Source of the DNA: Lachnospiraceae bacterium
GTDB taxonomy: Bacteria; Bacillota; Clostridia; Lachnospirales; Lachnospiraceae
Assembly (NCBI GenBank): GCA_017455525.1
Contig: JAFTAP010000069.1
Coordinates: 1-53,742 of the forward strand
DNA length: 53,742 nt
Direction: 5' to 3'
Below are positions 1-6,932 of this stretch, in pieces. Below the pieces are notes generated by a model. It did no database searches, was not told the DNA's origin, and saw nothing but the letters and a program-made list of their open reading frames with translations. Within the stretch, counting starts at the first letter, position 1; each line of letters opens with the position of its first letter. The position numbers were made by a program, and so were the translations under genes.

Positions 1-134
1 TAAGCGAAATATGTAATTTCGCTTACTATAAAGCCTCCGGCGGATGCGCTCGGATTTTGTAAGGAAATATGCCGCTTTCAGCGGCCAAAATCCGACGCAG
101 TAAACGCCAAAACGAAAAGAGTTTTGTCGTTTAC
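1..134. repeat. Cluster of three hairpins at window start
   Basis: Three consecutive inverted repeats are visible: TAAGCGAAAT (1-10) with ATTTCGCTTA (16-25); CGGATTTTG (51-59) with CAAAATCCG (86-94), enclosing GCCGCT-ttc-AGCGGC; and GTAAACG (100-106) with CGTTTAC (128-134). No T-run follows, so they are not obvious terminators. They resemble the other extragenic hairpin clusters in this window. Confidence 0.6.
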
Positions 135-158
135 TATACAATGTTGTGAGGAAGCAGA

Positions 159-665
159 ATGAAAAATTTTGTTAAAGAAGGACAGAAGCTGCCGCTCTAT
201 GGTGTCGGACCATATATTGTATACGGCATGGCAGGTGTGACGATTATCGGAATCATACTCTTTAATTATGTTTTTAAGACCGGCAGGCTGAATGCGCCGT
301 GGACTATCTGTTTTAGAATTCTTGGAGGAGTGTTTGTTCTCCTTGGACTCGTGATCTGGTTTATCGGAGCATTGCGCTCCGGTATGGGTGAGAATATCAC
401 GGATAACAAGCTTAAGACAGACGGAATTTATGCATGGGTAAGAAATCCGATGTACTGCGGATGGTGGTTCCTGATCACGGGTATCAGTTTGATGTGGGTA
501 AATGTATGGGTGCTGATAACGATTCCAATTAATTGGCTTATTATGACGATTTCTCTGAAAAATACAGAGGAGAAGTGGCTGACCGATCTGTATGGTGATG
601 AGTATGAAGCATATAAGAAAAGGGTAAACCGGTGTATTCCGTGTTTTCCGAGAAGGAATGGATAA
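159..665 (+). CDS. Isoprenylcysteine carboxyl methyltransferase-like membrane protein
   Basis: This 168-residue protein is rich in membrane segments (about residues 15-38, 50-70 and 100-125). It carries the C-terminal signature of the ICMT/PEMT-like methyltransferase family: a TDGIYAWVRNPMY segment, then an EEKWLTDLYGDEYEAYKKRVNR helix. In characterised relatives this region binds S-adenosylmethionine at the membrane and a small molecule, lipid or thiol is methylated; the substrate here cannot be read. The ATG follows GAGGAAG at a suitable distance. It lies just after a hairpin cluster and shows no operon partner. The family call is fairly sure, the function is not. Confidence 0.75.
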   Translation: MKNFVKEGQKLPLYGVGPYIVYGMAGVTIIGIILFNYVFKTGRLNAPWTICFRILGGVFVLLGLVIWFIGALRSGMGENITDNKLKTDGIYAWVRNPMYCGWWFLITGISLMWVNVWVLITIPINWLIMTISLKNTEEKWLTDLYGDEYEAYKKRVNRCIPCFPRRNG

Positions 666-777
666 AGCGCAGATATAGGATTGGAAAAATGCTATTAACC
701 ATTTTTCCCGGAGACATATTTACATGATTATATGATATGATATAACTTGTATTTTGTCGGTGAGGGTTAATAGAAGA

Positions 778-1470
778 ATGATTGAGACAGAGATCAGAAC
801 ACGGGAAGAGCTTATAGGACTGGTGAATGAGATAGGCTTTCTGCCATTCTTTTCCGGCAGGATAGAGGGATTCTCTCTTGAAGAAAATATCTCGTATGAT
901 GCATGGTATCAGGGACGATGGAGTGGCAGGATCCACTGGGATGCCTGGGACTGGAAGGGAGAGGTTCTTCGGGATAAAGAGCTTGTTTATGGCAAATTTT
1001 TTGAGAAGAAGGCAGGATTTATCAGCCTTAAGCTGTGGCCGGACTTCTGTAATTATCGACGTGACGGATATGATTTCGATGCCAGATTTGATGACGGGCT
1101 TGCACAATATAAAGATAAAGGAGTCGTGGACTATATTACCGGCGCAGGAGCCATGATTACGAGGGATATCAAGGATGGCCTCAATTATAAAAAGGGTGGG
1201 AACAAGGGATTTGAAACTGTTATCACCAGACTTCAGATGCAGACCTATGTTGTTCCGGTAAATTATGAATACAGTAAGCGAAAGAACGGCGATGAGTACG
1301 GATGGGGCAACTGCCGTTACGATATTGCCGAGAATTATTGGGGCAGGAAGATTTGCAGATCTGCTTATAAAAGAAGTCCGGAGGAGTCGCTTGACAGGAT
1401 TATTAAGTATATAAGGAAGGCTCTTCCGAAGCTTGATGAGGAAGACCTTAAGATGCTGCTTAAGGGATAG
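778..1470 (+). CDS. AlkZ-related protein (uncharacterised)
   Basis: The protein of about 230 residues begins with a segment that includes LVNEIGFLPFF. It contains a W-W-W-rich patch (DAWDWKGEV), then KFFEKKAGFISLKLWPDFCNYRRDGYDFDARFDDG and a central VITRLQMQTYVV. This pattern matches small clostridial proteins annotated as AlkZ-related, loosely linked to the winged-helix DNA glycosylase AlkZ/YcaQ, but the catalytic QxQ/QxD motif of AlkZ is not obvious. A TTG at 754 would add eight residues; I prefer the ATG at 778 because GGTGAGG lies upstream. It stands alone between a methyltransferase and a small hypothetical gene. Enzymatic activity is not established. Confidence 0.65.
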   Translation: MIETEIRTREELIGLVNEIGFLPFFSGRIEGFSLEENISYDAWYQGRWSGRIHWDAWDWKGEVLRDKELVYGKFFEKKAGFISLKLWPDFCNYRRDGYDFDARFDDGLAQYKDKGVVDYITGAGAMITRDIKDGLNYKKGGNKGFETVITRLQMQTYVVPVNYEYSKRKNGDEYGWGNCRYDIAENYWGRKICRSAYKRSPEESLDRIIKYIRKALPKLDEEDLKMLLKG

Positions 1471-1555
1471 GCAGTTTCTTGCAGGTTTTGCGGATAAGAC
1501 GCTTGGAATGAAGATCGTGAGATTTGATTTCTGATAAAGTTAGGGAGGATGAGAT

Positions 1556-1897
1556 ATGGCGTGGAAATCTATGATACCGGGGCAGGAGATCCCGAATATA
1601 AAGGATGACAGGAAAACATCAGTCGGAATAGAGCAGTACAAGGTGTCGGCGGCAGCGATATATTCCAAGGGAGAATATCTGCCTGTATCTGCGATCAAGG
1701 AAATAAAGATGCAGCAATCCACCTATACGCCCGCCTGTGCCTGTGGCAAGGGTATCCCTGTATATAAGCTTCGCATAGATTATGGCATGGAAAAGCCAAT
1801 GGTCCTCATGATCGAGAAAGAGAAGAATGCAAAGAAGCTTCTGTCCGTCATATCTGAGGCCCGTCCGGATATAAGGATAGAAAGACCGACTCCATGA
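1556..1897 (+). CDS. Small hypothetical protein
   Basis: This reading frame encodes 113 residues after a strong AGGGAGG site about eight bases before the ATG, which argues that it is a real gene. I do not recognise the family. It has no signal peptide or membrane segment. It has a Cys pair in TPACACGKGIPVYKL, alternating hydrophobic strands, and a basic helix (IEKEKNAKKLLSVISEA). The composition suggests a small, mostly beta domain with a C-terminal helix, PH-like in outline, but that is a guess. It is separated from its neighbours by about 85 and 350 bases. Confidence 0.55.
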   Translation: MAWKSMIPGQEIPNIKDDRKTSVGIEQYKVSAAAIYSKGEYLPVSAIKEIKMQQSTYTPACACGKGIPVYKLRIDYGMEKPMVLMIEKEKNAKKLLSVISEARPDIRIERPTP

Positions 1898-1964
1898 TTA
1901 AATAAATAATTGTGATAGCCAGATTGTAAGATAAGAGAGCGGCTTCCTGATACATCGGGGACAT

Positions 1965-2249
1965 TATGAGAGAATTAAGCCTATTTCTCTCATAGTGAGA
2001 AAAAAATGCAACATTGTGAATTGAAATCGTTTTTGTGATGGGTATAATTTATATTGTTGGTTGCACACAATTTTATATTGCGCAATGAATGTGAATCTCA
2101 ACCGGAGAGGAGTTACAAATTCCCGCAGATGAAGAAAGCGGAAAGCATGCGTGAAGACACTTTTATAAGCGTATGACAGTTGGCGATTGTTTTATTTATC
2201 AGGGAAACTTAAGTAATAAAAATATAAATCATAACGGAGGTAGATCAAG
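1965..2249 (+). promoter_or_regulatory. Hairpin, promoter and long leader before the ferritin-like gene
   Basis: This is most of the 352-base gap at 1898-2249. ATGAGAGAA pairs with TTCTCTCAT at 1966-1992, giving a terminator-like hairpin after the upstream gene. TTGAAA (2021-2026) and TATAAT (2043-2048) with a 16-base spacer form a good promoter. The transcript would carry a leader of about 190 bases with no recognisable riboswitch. Two tiny frames occur in it, neither convincing. Confidence 0.55.
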
Positions 2250-2699
2250 ATGACAAAGATTGAATTTCTGAAGGGGTTGGCAAAGGGCTGGTTTGGCAAT
2301 TCACAGCAGCATTCCATCCATGCGCAGCTTTTAAAGGCACGGGGGCTCAATAAGCTTGCTGACAAGATTATGGCGGAGTCCGACGAGGAGTGGGAGGAAG
2401 CCAAAAAGGTAAATGCCCGCCTGATCGAGCTTGGTGAGACGCCTGTCGTAGAGCTTCAGGAGTATCCTATTATCAAGGACATAAAGGAAATGCTGGAGTA
2501 TGACTGCAAGGATGCTACTGAGGCACTGCCGATGATGAGCAAGTCCTTGGCTTTATTTGATGATGATTATGTAAGCAGGCACATGATCGAAGAATTTATA
2601 ATTGATGAGCAGGATCACCTTAACTGGGTGAAGGGGCATCTTTGCCTTATCGACCAGATCGGCATAGAGAACTATATGATCGAAATGCTGGGTGAATAA
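2250..2699 (+). CDS. Bacterioferritin-like protein with degenerate diiron site
   Basis: The 149-residue protein aligns by eye with bacterioferritin: a HAQLLKARGLNKLADKIMAES helix, a DYVSRHMIEEFIIDEQDHLNW helix keeping the E-x-x-H pair, and the ending CLIDQIGIENYMIEM. Bacterioferritins are four-helix-bundle cages that oxidise and store iron, with haem between dimers. Here the first-helix and third-helix glutamates of the ferroxidase site appear replaced (W and A by my alignment). The His of the second-helix ExxH is Glu, and the haem-ligand Met is Trp. It may therefore be a structural or non-ferroxidase relative. The start follows GGAGG. It precedes an MBL-rubredoxin gene, which suggests an oxygen or iron stress context. 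Confidence 0.75.
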   Translation: MTKIEFLKGLAKGWFGNSQQHSIHAQLLKARGLNKLADKIMAESDEEWEEAKKVNARLIELGETPVVELQEYPIIKDIKEMLEYDCKDATEALPMMSKSLALFDDDYVSRHMIEEFIIDEQDHLNWVKGHLCLIDQIGIENYMIEMLGE

Positions 2700-2849
2700 G
2701 CAGGCGGAAGGCCCCGTATAAGCGATTGAGATTTCCGGTATATCTCATAGCGGATGTATCGATCTGCCGGAAGACGAGCTGATACAGTTGAAGCATCTGT
2801 TAGACAAGGCACTTATTAAAATGGAAATAAAATAAAGGAGACAGGGCAA
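2700..2849 (+). other. Intergenic stretch with a short open fragment
   Basis: From 2722 to 2835 one frame is open for 37 codons after a TAA and ends in TAA. It has a protein-like composition ([20 protein letters not shown]) but no ATG, GTG or TTG near its beginning. It may be the tail of a decayed gene or chance. The ribosome site of the next gene (AAAGGAG) overlaps its end. Confidence 0.3.
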
Positions 2850-3791
2850 ATGGAAATCAAGGCAGTGAAATTCAGAAAAGACGGATTTTATACGCAGCCG
2901 ATGGTATTCGGCGGAGAGGAAGGGGCTGACAAATTCGATCCGTCCGTCAGGTACCGGGGAAGCATGCAGAATTATCTGATCGACACGGGAGATGAGGTTA
3001 TTCTCGTGGATACAGGATTTCCTGCGGGAACTCCGGAGGAGAAGCCTGATGAGAAGAGCATGGGCTTCACGGGGAAAGACATCTGCACATATATGGAGGC
3101 TTTTGCGGCGTTAGGGTATAAGCCGGAGCAGGTTACGAGGATATTGCTTACCCACAGGCATGCCGACCATTCGGGAGAATTGAAGTCTTTTCCGAATGCG
3201 AAGATATACGTTAATAAGGACGAATTATCCGCCGATGAGCTGAAGGGAATAAATAATATCGTTCCGGTTGAATTCACTGATGGGGCATATTATAACTTCC
3301 CTGAAAGCCAGAAGATCTGTGACAATATTTATTTTATCAAGGCAAAGGGACATACTAACGGCAACAGCATTGTGATAGTGGAGCTTGAAGGTCTGTTTTA
3401 TATGCTTCATGGGGACATCTCATATGTAGACGAGGCGATTTATGAGGATAAGCTCTCCGTTGTCTTTGATGATCTTGCATCTGCCAGGGAGACTCAGGAT
3501 CGCGTGCGTGAATTCATCAGGAATCACCCGACAGTATACTGCGGTACGCATACGCCGCAGGGCTATGAGAATCTGGAAGCGAAGCGTGTGATGGATCTCG
3601 ATAACCCTGTTCCGACTGTCTTTGCAGAGGTTGATTTTAGCGGGAATGAGGCTAGCGGGAAATATGTATGCTCCGTGTGCGGATATGTCTATGATCCGGC
3701 GGAGAATGACGGCGTGGCTTTTGAGGATCTGCCGGACGATTGGAAGTGCCCGCGCTGCAAGCAGGGTAAAGAGAAGTTTAACAAGGCCTAG
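2850..3791 (+). CDS. Metallo-beta-lactamase-fold protein fused to rubredoxin
   Basis: The 313-residue protein has two parts. Residues about 1-255 are a metallo-beta-lactamase fold with the metal-binding THRHADHSG motif near residue 101, a later GHTNGN and HGD, and a final GTHTP. Residues about 262-313 are a rubredoxin with C274-x2-C277 and C300-x2-C303 in [10 protein letters not shown]...[18 protein letters not shown] proteins carrying electron-transfer domains include flavodiiron oxygen/NO reductases, but there is no flavodoxin domain here. The usual diiron ligand pattern is only partly matched, so it may be a hydrolase-like redox protein. Rubredoxin implies reduction by an NAD(P)H:rubredoxin reductase. 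The start follows AAAGGAG. The role in oxygen defence is inferred. Confidence 0.85.
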   Translation: MEIKAVKFRKDGFYTQPMVFGGEEGADKFDPSVRYRGSMQNYLIDTGDEVILVDTGFPAGTPEEKPDEKSMGFTGKDICTYMEAFAALGYKPEQVTRILLTHRHADHSGELKSFPNAKIYVNKDELSADELKGINNIVPVEFTDGAYYNFPESQKICDNIYFIKAKGHTNGNSIVIVELEGLFYMLHGDISYVDEAIYEDKLSVVFDDLASARETQDRVREFIRNHPTVYCGTHTPQGYENLEAKRVMDLDNPVPTVFAEVDFSGNEASGKYVCSVCGYVYDPAENDGVAFEDLPDDWKCPRCKQGKEKFNKA

Positions 3792-4009
3792 AATTTGAAA
3801 CTCCATCAGGAGTTTCGAATTCGTATTTTCCTAGCACCGCAGGTGCGTACCCGCTGTAAGCGGGTTATGAGACGCTTTCCTTAAGCGTCTCATAAGGTGT
3901 AGGTTTTGAAATTGCATCAGCAATTTCGAAACCGTATTTCGCAGGATTCGTAAGAATCCTGTCCGTAGGATTTTGACGCATATTACCTTAATATGCGTCA
4001 AAACGCGGG
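3790..4009. repeat. Dense cluster of seven extragenic hairpins, copy A
   Basis: Successive hairpins fill this gap: GAAACTCC-atca-GGAGTTTC, GCACC-gca-GGTGC, CCCGCT-gta-AGCGGG, GAGACGCTT-tcctt-AAGCGTCTC shape, GAAATTGC-atca-GCAATTTC, CAGGATTcgtaAGAATCCTG, and TTTTGACGCATATTA-cct-TAATATGCGTCAAAA. Bases 3932-3977 are 45/46 identical to 36606-36651. Loops recur (atca, tcctt) while arms change in a paired way. Confidence 0.8.
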
Positions 4010-4018
4010 AGGTTGTTT

Positions 4019-5119
4019 ATGAATGAGACATTTGATATTCAGGAATACATGACAAAGGGCGTGGAGCGGGTTGTGAGAGACGCCGTAAAAGCAACTCTTA
4101 AGAACCCCCGCGAGAGCGCTTATATGGCGAAGTTTGCGCTCGCAAGCCGTAAGGCCTCTGAAAAGAGAAGGAGGGCAGAGGATGCCGGGGAGCATATACC
4201 GCCGTTTCTTATCGCAAGCATAACAAGCAAGTGCAACCTGCACTGTGCGGGCTGTTATTCACGATGCAACCATGCGACAGTTGACGCAGAACCTGTGAGA
4301 CAGCTTGACTGCGATGACTGGAAAAGGGTTTTTGATGAGGCGGGCGATCTGGGCGTAAGCTTTATACTGCTTGCGGGCGGAGAGCCTATGCTTCGCCGGG
4401 ATGTGGTCGAGGCTGCCGGAGATAGGCAGGATATACTGTTTCCTATATTTACCAACGGGACATTCGTAGATGAGAGATATCTTGAGCTTTTCGACCGGTG
4501 CAGGAATCTTATCCCGATCATGAGTATAGAGGGTGAGAAGGAGATAACTGATTCAAGGCGGGGAAACGGCGTGTACGACAGGCTTATCGCAAATATGGAT
4601 CAGTTTTACAGCAAGGGACTGATATTCGGAGCGTCAGTTACGGTTACTACGCAGAATATAAAAGAGGTTTCATCGGAGAGATTTATAGGAAAGCTCATAG
4701 ATAAGGGCTGCAGGACTGTTATTTTCGTGGAGTTCGTCCCTGTAACAGATGACAGCTATGACCTTGCGCCTCAGGAAGAAGACAGAGAATACTTGAAGGG
4801 AGAGATCGAAAGGCTTCGCAAGGAGCATTCGGAGATGGTATTTATTTCTTTCCCCGGCGATGAGAAAAACTCCGGCGGCTGCGTCGCTGCAGGCAGAGGC
4901 TTCTTTCATATCAATTCCCACGGAGGAGCGGAGCCATGTCCTTTCTCGCCGTATTCTGATATCAATGTAAAGGATACTTCGCTCAAGGAAGCAATGAATT
5001 CAAGGCTTTTCAGTAAGCTTCGGGACGGCGGTTATCTCCTTGAGGACCACCCCGGAGGCTGCACTCTCTACGAGCGTAAGGAAGATGTCGAGAAGATTAT
5101 GATTGGTCTTGCGGGGTAA
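4019..5119 (+). CDS. Radical SAM protein
   Basis: The 366-residue protein has the 4Fe-4S binding motif C72-x3-C76-x2-C79 (SKCNLHCAGCYSRC), an LLAGGEPMLR segment matching the family GGEP motif, and a FTNGT strand. Radical SAM enzymes cleave S-adenosylmethionine to make a radical. The C-terminal part (EPCPFSPYSDINVKDTSLKEA) resembles the SPASM/twitch tail of peptide- and haem-modifying members, with Cys residues at GGCVAAG, CPFS and GGCTL. I chose the ATG at 4019 because GGGAGG lies six bases upstream. It is followed by a small gene and a 2Fe-2S protein, suggesting a dedicated electron donor. The substrate is unknown. Confidence 0.85.
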   Translation: MNETFDIQEYMTKGVERVVRDAVKATLKNPRESAYMAKFALASRKASEKRRRAEDAGEHIPPFLIASITSKCNLHCAGCYSRCNHATVDAEPVRQLDCDDWKRVFDEAGDLGVSFILLAGGEPMLRRDVVEAAGDRQDILFPIFTNGTFVDERYLELFDRCRNLIPIMSIEGEKEITDSRRGNGVYDRLIANMDQFYSKGLIFGASVTVTTQNIKEVSSERFIGKLIDKGCRTVIFVEFVPVTDDSYDLAPQEEDREYLKGEIERLRKEHSEMVFISFPGDEKNSGGCVAAGRGFFHINSHGGAEPCPFSPYSDINVKDTSLKEAMNSRLFSKLRDGGYLLEDHPGGCTLYERKEDVEKIMIGLAG

Positions 5120-5130
5120 TATTTAAGTAA

Positions 5131-5409
5131 GTGAAGCTTTATATAATTTTGTTGAAAACAGAATCAGGGAATATACCTGCCTTAGAAGCTTATATTGACA
5201 GGAAGGGCGGACACGACGGGTTTGATATCAGCTATGAGACAAAGAACTGTCAGTATATCGAAAATCCGCCGTCCGGACTTCCTACACGCTATAGAAAGAC
5301 AGAGGATTATAAGTTGATAAGCAATAAAACCGGCGTGTATATGTTTGGCAATGATGCCAGTCAGCTTATGACGGCGTGGAATGAAGTGATGTGTGTACAA
5401 GAGCGGTGA
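5131..5409 (+). CDS. Small hypothetical protein between radical SAM and ferredoxin genes
   Basis: A 92-residue frame starts with GTG eleven bases after the radical SAM stop and ends four bases before the ferredoxin ATG. The ribosome site is weak. The protein begins MKLYIILLKTESG and ends with a segment including NEVMCVQER; it has two Cys residues and no membrane segment. I do not recognise it. Its tight packing in the gene set is the main argument that it is expressed. It could be a partner or substrate of the radical SAM enzyme, but nothing in the sequence proves this. Confidence 0.5.
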   Translation: MKLYIILLKTESGNIPALEAYIDRKGGHDGFDISYETKNCQYIENPPSGLPTRYRKTEDYKLISNKTGVYMFGNDASQLMTAWNEVMCVQER

Positions 5410-5413
5410 GACT

Positions 5414-5653
5414 ATGATAATTGAGTGTCCGTCAAATGTGCGTCTGCAGGATTATCTGCTCAGCAAGGATATCCATATCCTGACAGCATGCGGGGGTCGC
5501 GGAAACTGTGGCAAGTGTGCTGTCAAGATCATTGAGGGAGAGGCAGATGTTAATACAATGGACGAGGTCTGGTTTTCAGAGGCAGAGCTTGAAGAAGGAT
5601 GGCGTCTCGGTTGTCAGGTGTTCACAAAAGAAAAGATAGTGGCGGAAGTGTGA
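5414..5653 (+). CDS. 2Fe-2S ferredoxin-like protein
   Basis: This small protein of about 79 residues has the ferredoxin beta-grasp cysteine pattern C26-x5-C32-x2-C35 and C67 (ACGGRGNCGKC and LGCQV), which holds a 2Fe-2S cluster. The same pattern occurs at the N-terminus of larger clostridial proteins that reactivate corrinoid enzymes, but here the domain stands alone. An earlier in-frame ATG exists at 5393; I prefer 5414 because GGTGAG lies just upstream. It sits directly after the radical SAM gene and the small hypothetical gene, so an electron-carrier role for that enzyme is plausible. Confidence 0.85.
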   Translation: MIIECPSNVRLQDYLLSKDIHILTACGGRGNCGKCAVKIIEGEADVNTMDEVWFSEAELEEGWRLGCQVFTKEKIVAEV

Positions 5654-5714
5654 ACACAGGTGAGTATGGCGGTAGTAATCAGCAAATTTAATATTTAATG
5701 AAGGAGGCTACAGG

Positions 5715-5735
5715 ATGCAGAACTGGTTTACCTAA
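5715..5735 (+). other. Six-codon mini-ORF with a strong ribosome site before the ZIP gene
   Basis: AAGGAGG followed by eight bases leads into ATG-CAG-AAC-TGG-TTT-ACC-TAA (MQNWFT). The downstream ZIP protein has an internal MEDWIL near its start, so this looks like a partial duplicate of the gene's 5' end that keeps the ribosome site but stops at once. It could be a leader peptide or a scar. Confidence 0.35.
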
Positions 5736-5815
5736 AACTATATTCATATGGTACAATCAGACTTATAAATAGTATCAGCATACGGATGGATTCGGGCAGA
5801 TCAGTACTGACATTT

Positions 5816-6610
5816 ATGGAGGATTGGATTTTGACGAGTGAAGTGATTACAGGACTGCTGATCCCTTTTGCGGGAACAAGTCTCGGCGCTGCGATGGTAT
5901 TCTTTTTTTCAAAACAGATCTCGGACAACCTGCAGAAAATCCTTACAGGGTTTGCGGCGGGTGTAATGGTTGCCGCTTCCTTCTGGAGCCTGCTGCAGCC
6001 TTCACTTGACAGCAGTGAAGCTATGGGGAAGCTGTCCTTCATACCTGCTGCAGTGGGATTCCTTATCGGAATCGGCTTTCTGCTTCTCCTTGATGAGGTA
6101 ACGCCTCACATGCATATGGACAATCAGATTGAAGGTCCCCAAAGTAAGTTGAAGAAGACTACAAAACTGATCCTTGCGGTGACGCTTCATAATATACCTG
6201 AGGGAATGGCGGTCGGAGTCGTCTATGCAGGATGGCTTTCGGGACAGGCGGGTGTTTCACGGACTGCTGCTTTAGCGCTTGCGCTTGGAATCGCAATCCA
6301 GAATTTTCCCGAAGGAGCGATCGTTTCCATGCCTTTATTGGCAGAAGGGATGCCGAAGAATAAGACCTTCTGGTATGGCGTTTTATCAGGAGCGGTTGAG
6401 CCGGTTGCTGCCGTAATTACGATACTCGCGGCAAGTGCCGTAGTTCCTGTCCTGCCCTATCTGCTTGCATTTGCCGCCGGGGCAATGTTCTATGTAGTAG
6501 TCGAGGAGCTGATCCCCGAAATGTCCGAGGGAGAGCACTCCAACGCCGGTACTATCGCATTCTCCTTCGGATTCGTGCTCATGATGATACTTGATGTCGC
6601 GCTTGGATAA
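5816..6610 (+). CDS. ZIP family metal transporter
   Basis: The protein of about 264 residues is a typical ZIP (Zrt/Irt-like) divalent metal transporter of clostridial type, with about eight membrane segments. Signatures include GTSLGAAMVFFF near the N-terminus, a His-containing loop (PHMHMDNQIEG), and the transmembrane metal site in VTLHNIPEGMAVGVVYAG and IQNFPEGAIVSMPL. It would import zinc, iron or a similar ion. Neither ATG 5786 nor ATG 5816 has a good ribosome site. I prefer 5816 (MEDWIL) because family members start close to that point. The only strong ribosome site is at the upstream mini-ORF. The gene follows iron-sulfur genes, consistent with metal homeostasis. Confidence 0.85.
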   Translation: MEDWILTSEVITGLLIPFAGTSLGAAMVFFFSKQISDNLQKILTGFAAGVMVAASFWSLLQPSLDSSEAMGKLSFIPAAVGFLIGIGFLLLLDEVTPHMHMDNQIEGPQSKLKKTTKLILAVTLHNIPEGMAVGVVYAGWLSGQAGVSRTAALALALGIAIQNFPEGAIVSMPLLAEGMPKNKTFWYGVLSGAVEPVAAVITILAASAVVPVLPYLLAFAAGAMFYVVVEELIPEMSEGEHSNAGTIAFSFGFVLMMILDVALG

Positions 6611-6932
6611 GTATACAGACAGCAAAGACTTCCGGACAGAGAACGCACGGCATCGCTCGAATCTTTGAACACTCACAGGTCTTTTTTATTTGTACTTAAT
6701 TGCGGAATTAAATTCCGCAATTAAGTCGAAAAATCGGGATTTGTTTAGGTGATAAGAGAAAAAATGGAATATATAGAGATTAACAACTCATAGAAACAAA
6801 GCGGCGGTGAAAGCGTAAAAATATTACTTGACCGCCGCACGAACGCATGCTAATATACCATTAAACAAAACGGCGGTGAAATAGTACTTTGCATACTTTA
6901 CCGCCGTGTGGATATAGCGGTAGAGGTTTAGC
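6611..6932. repeat. Intergenic palindromes: one 31-bp perfect palindrome and two CGGCGGT hairpins
   Basis: CTTAATTGCGGAATT and its complement form a near loopless palindrome at 6695-6725. GCGGCGGT (6801-6808) pairs with ACCGCCGC (6831-6838), and CGGCGGT (6871-6877) pairs with ACCGCCG (6900-6906), the latter extended by AAA/TTT and GTA/TAC. The two hairpins share a 5' side (ACAAA, then CGGCGGTGAAA) but different interiors, and both precede the DUF234 ATPase. Confidence 0.65.

Noticed and set aside
541-1107. 188-codon minus-strand open frame spanning the first two genes
   Set aside because: It overlaps two better supported + strand genes and has no start signal.
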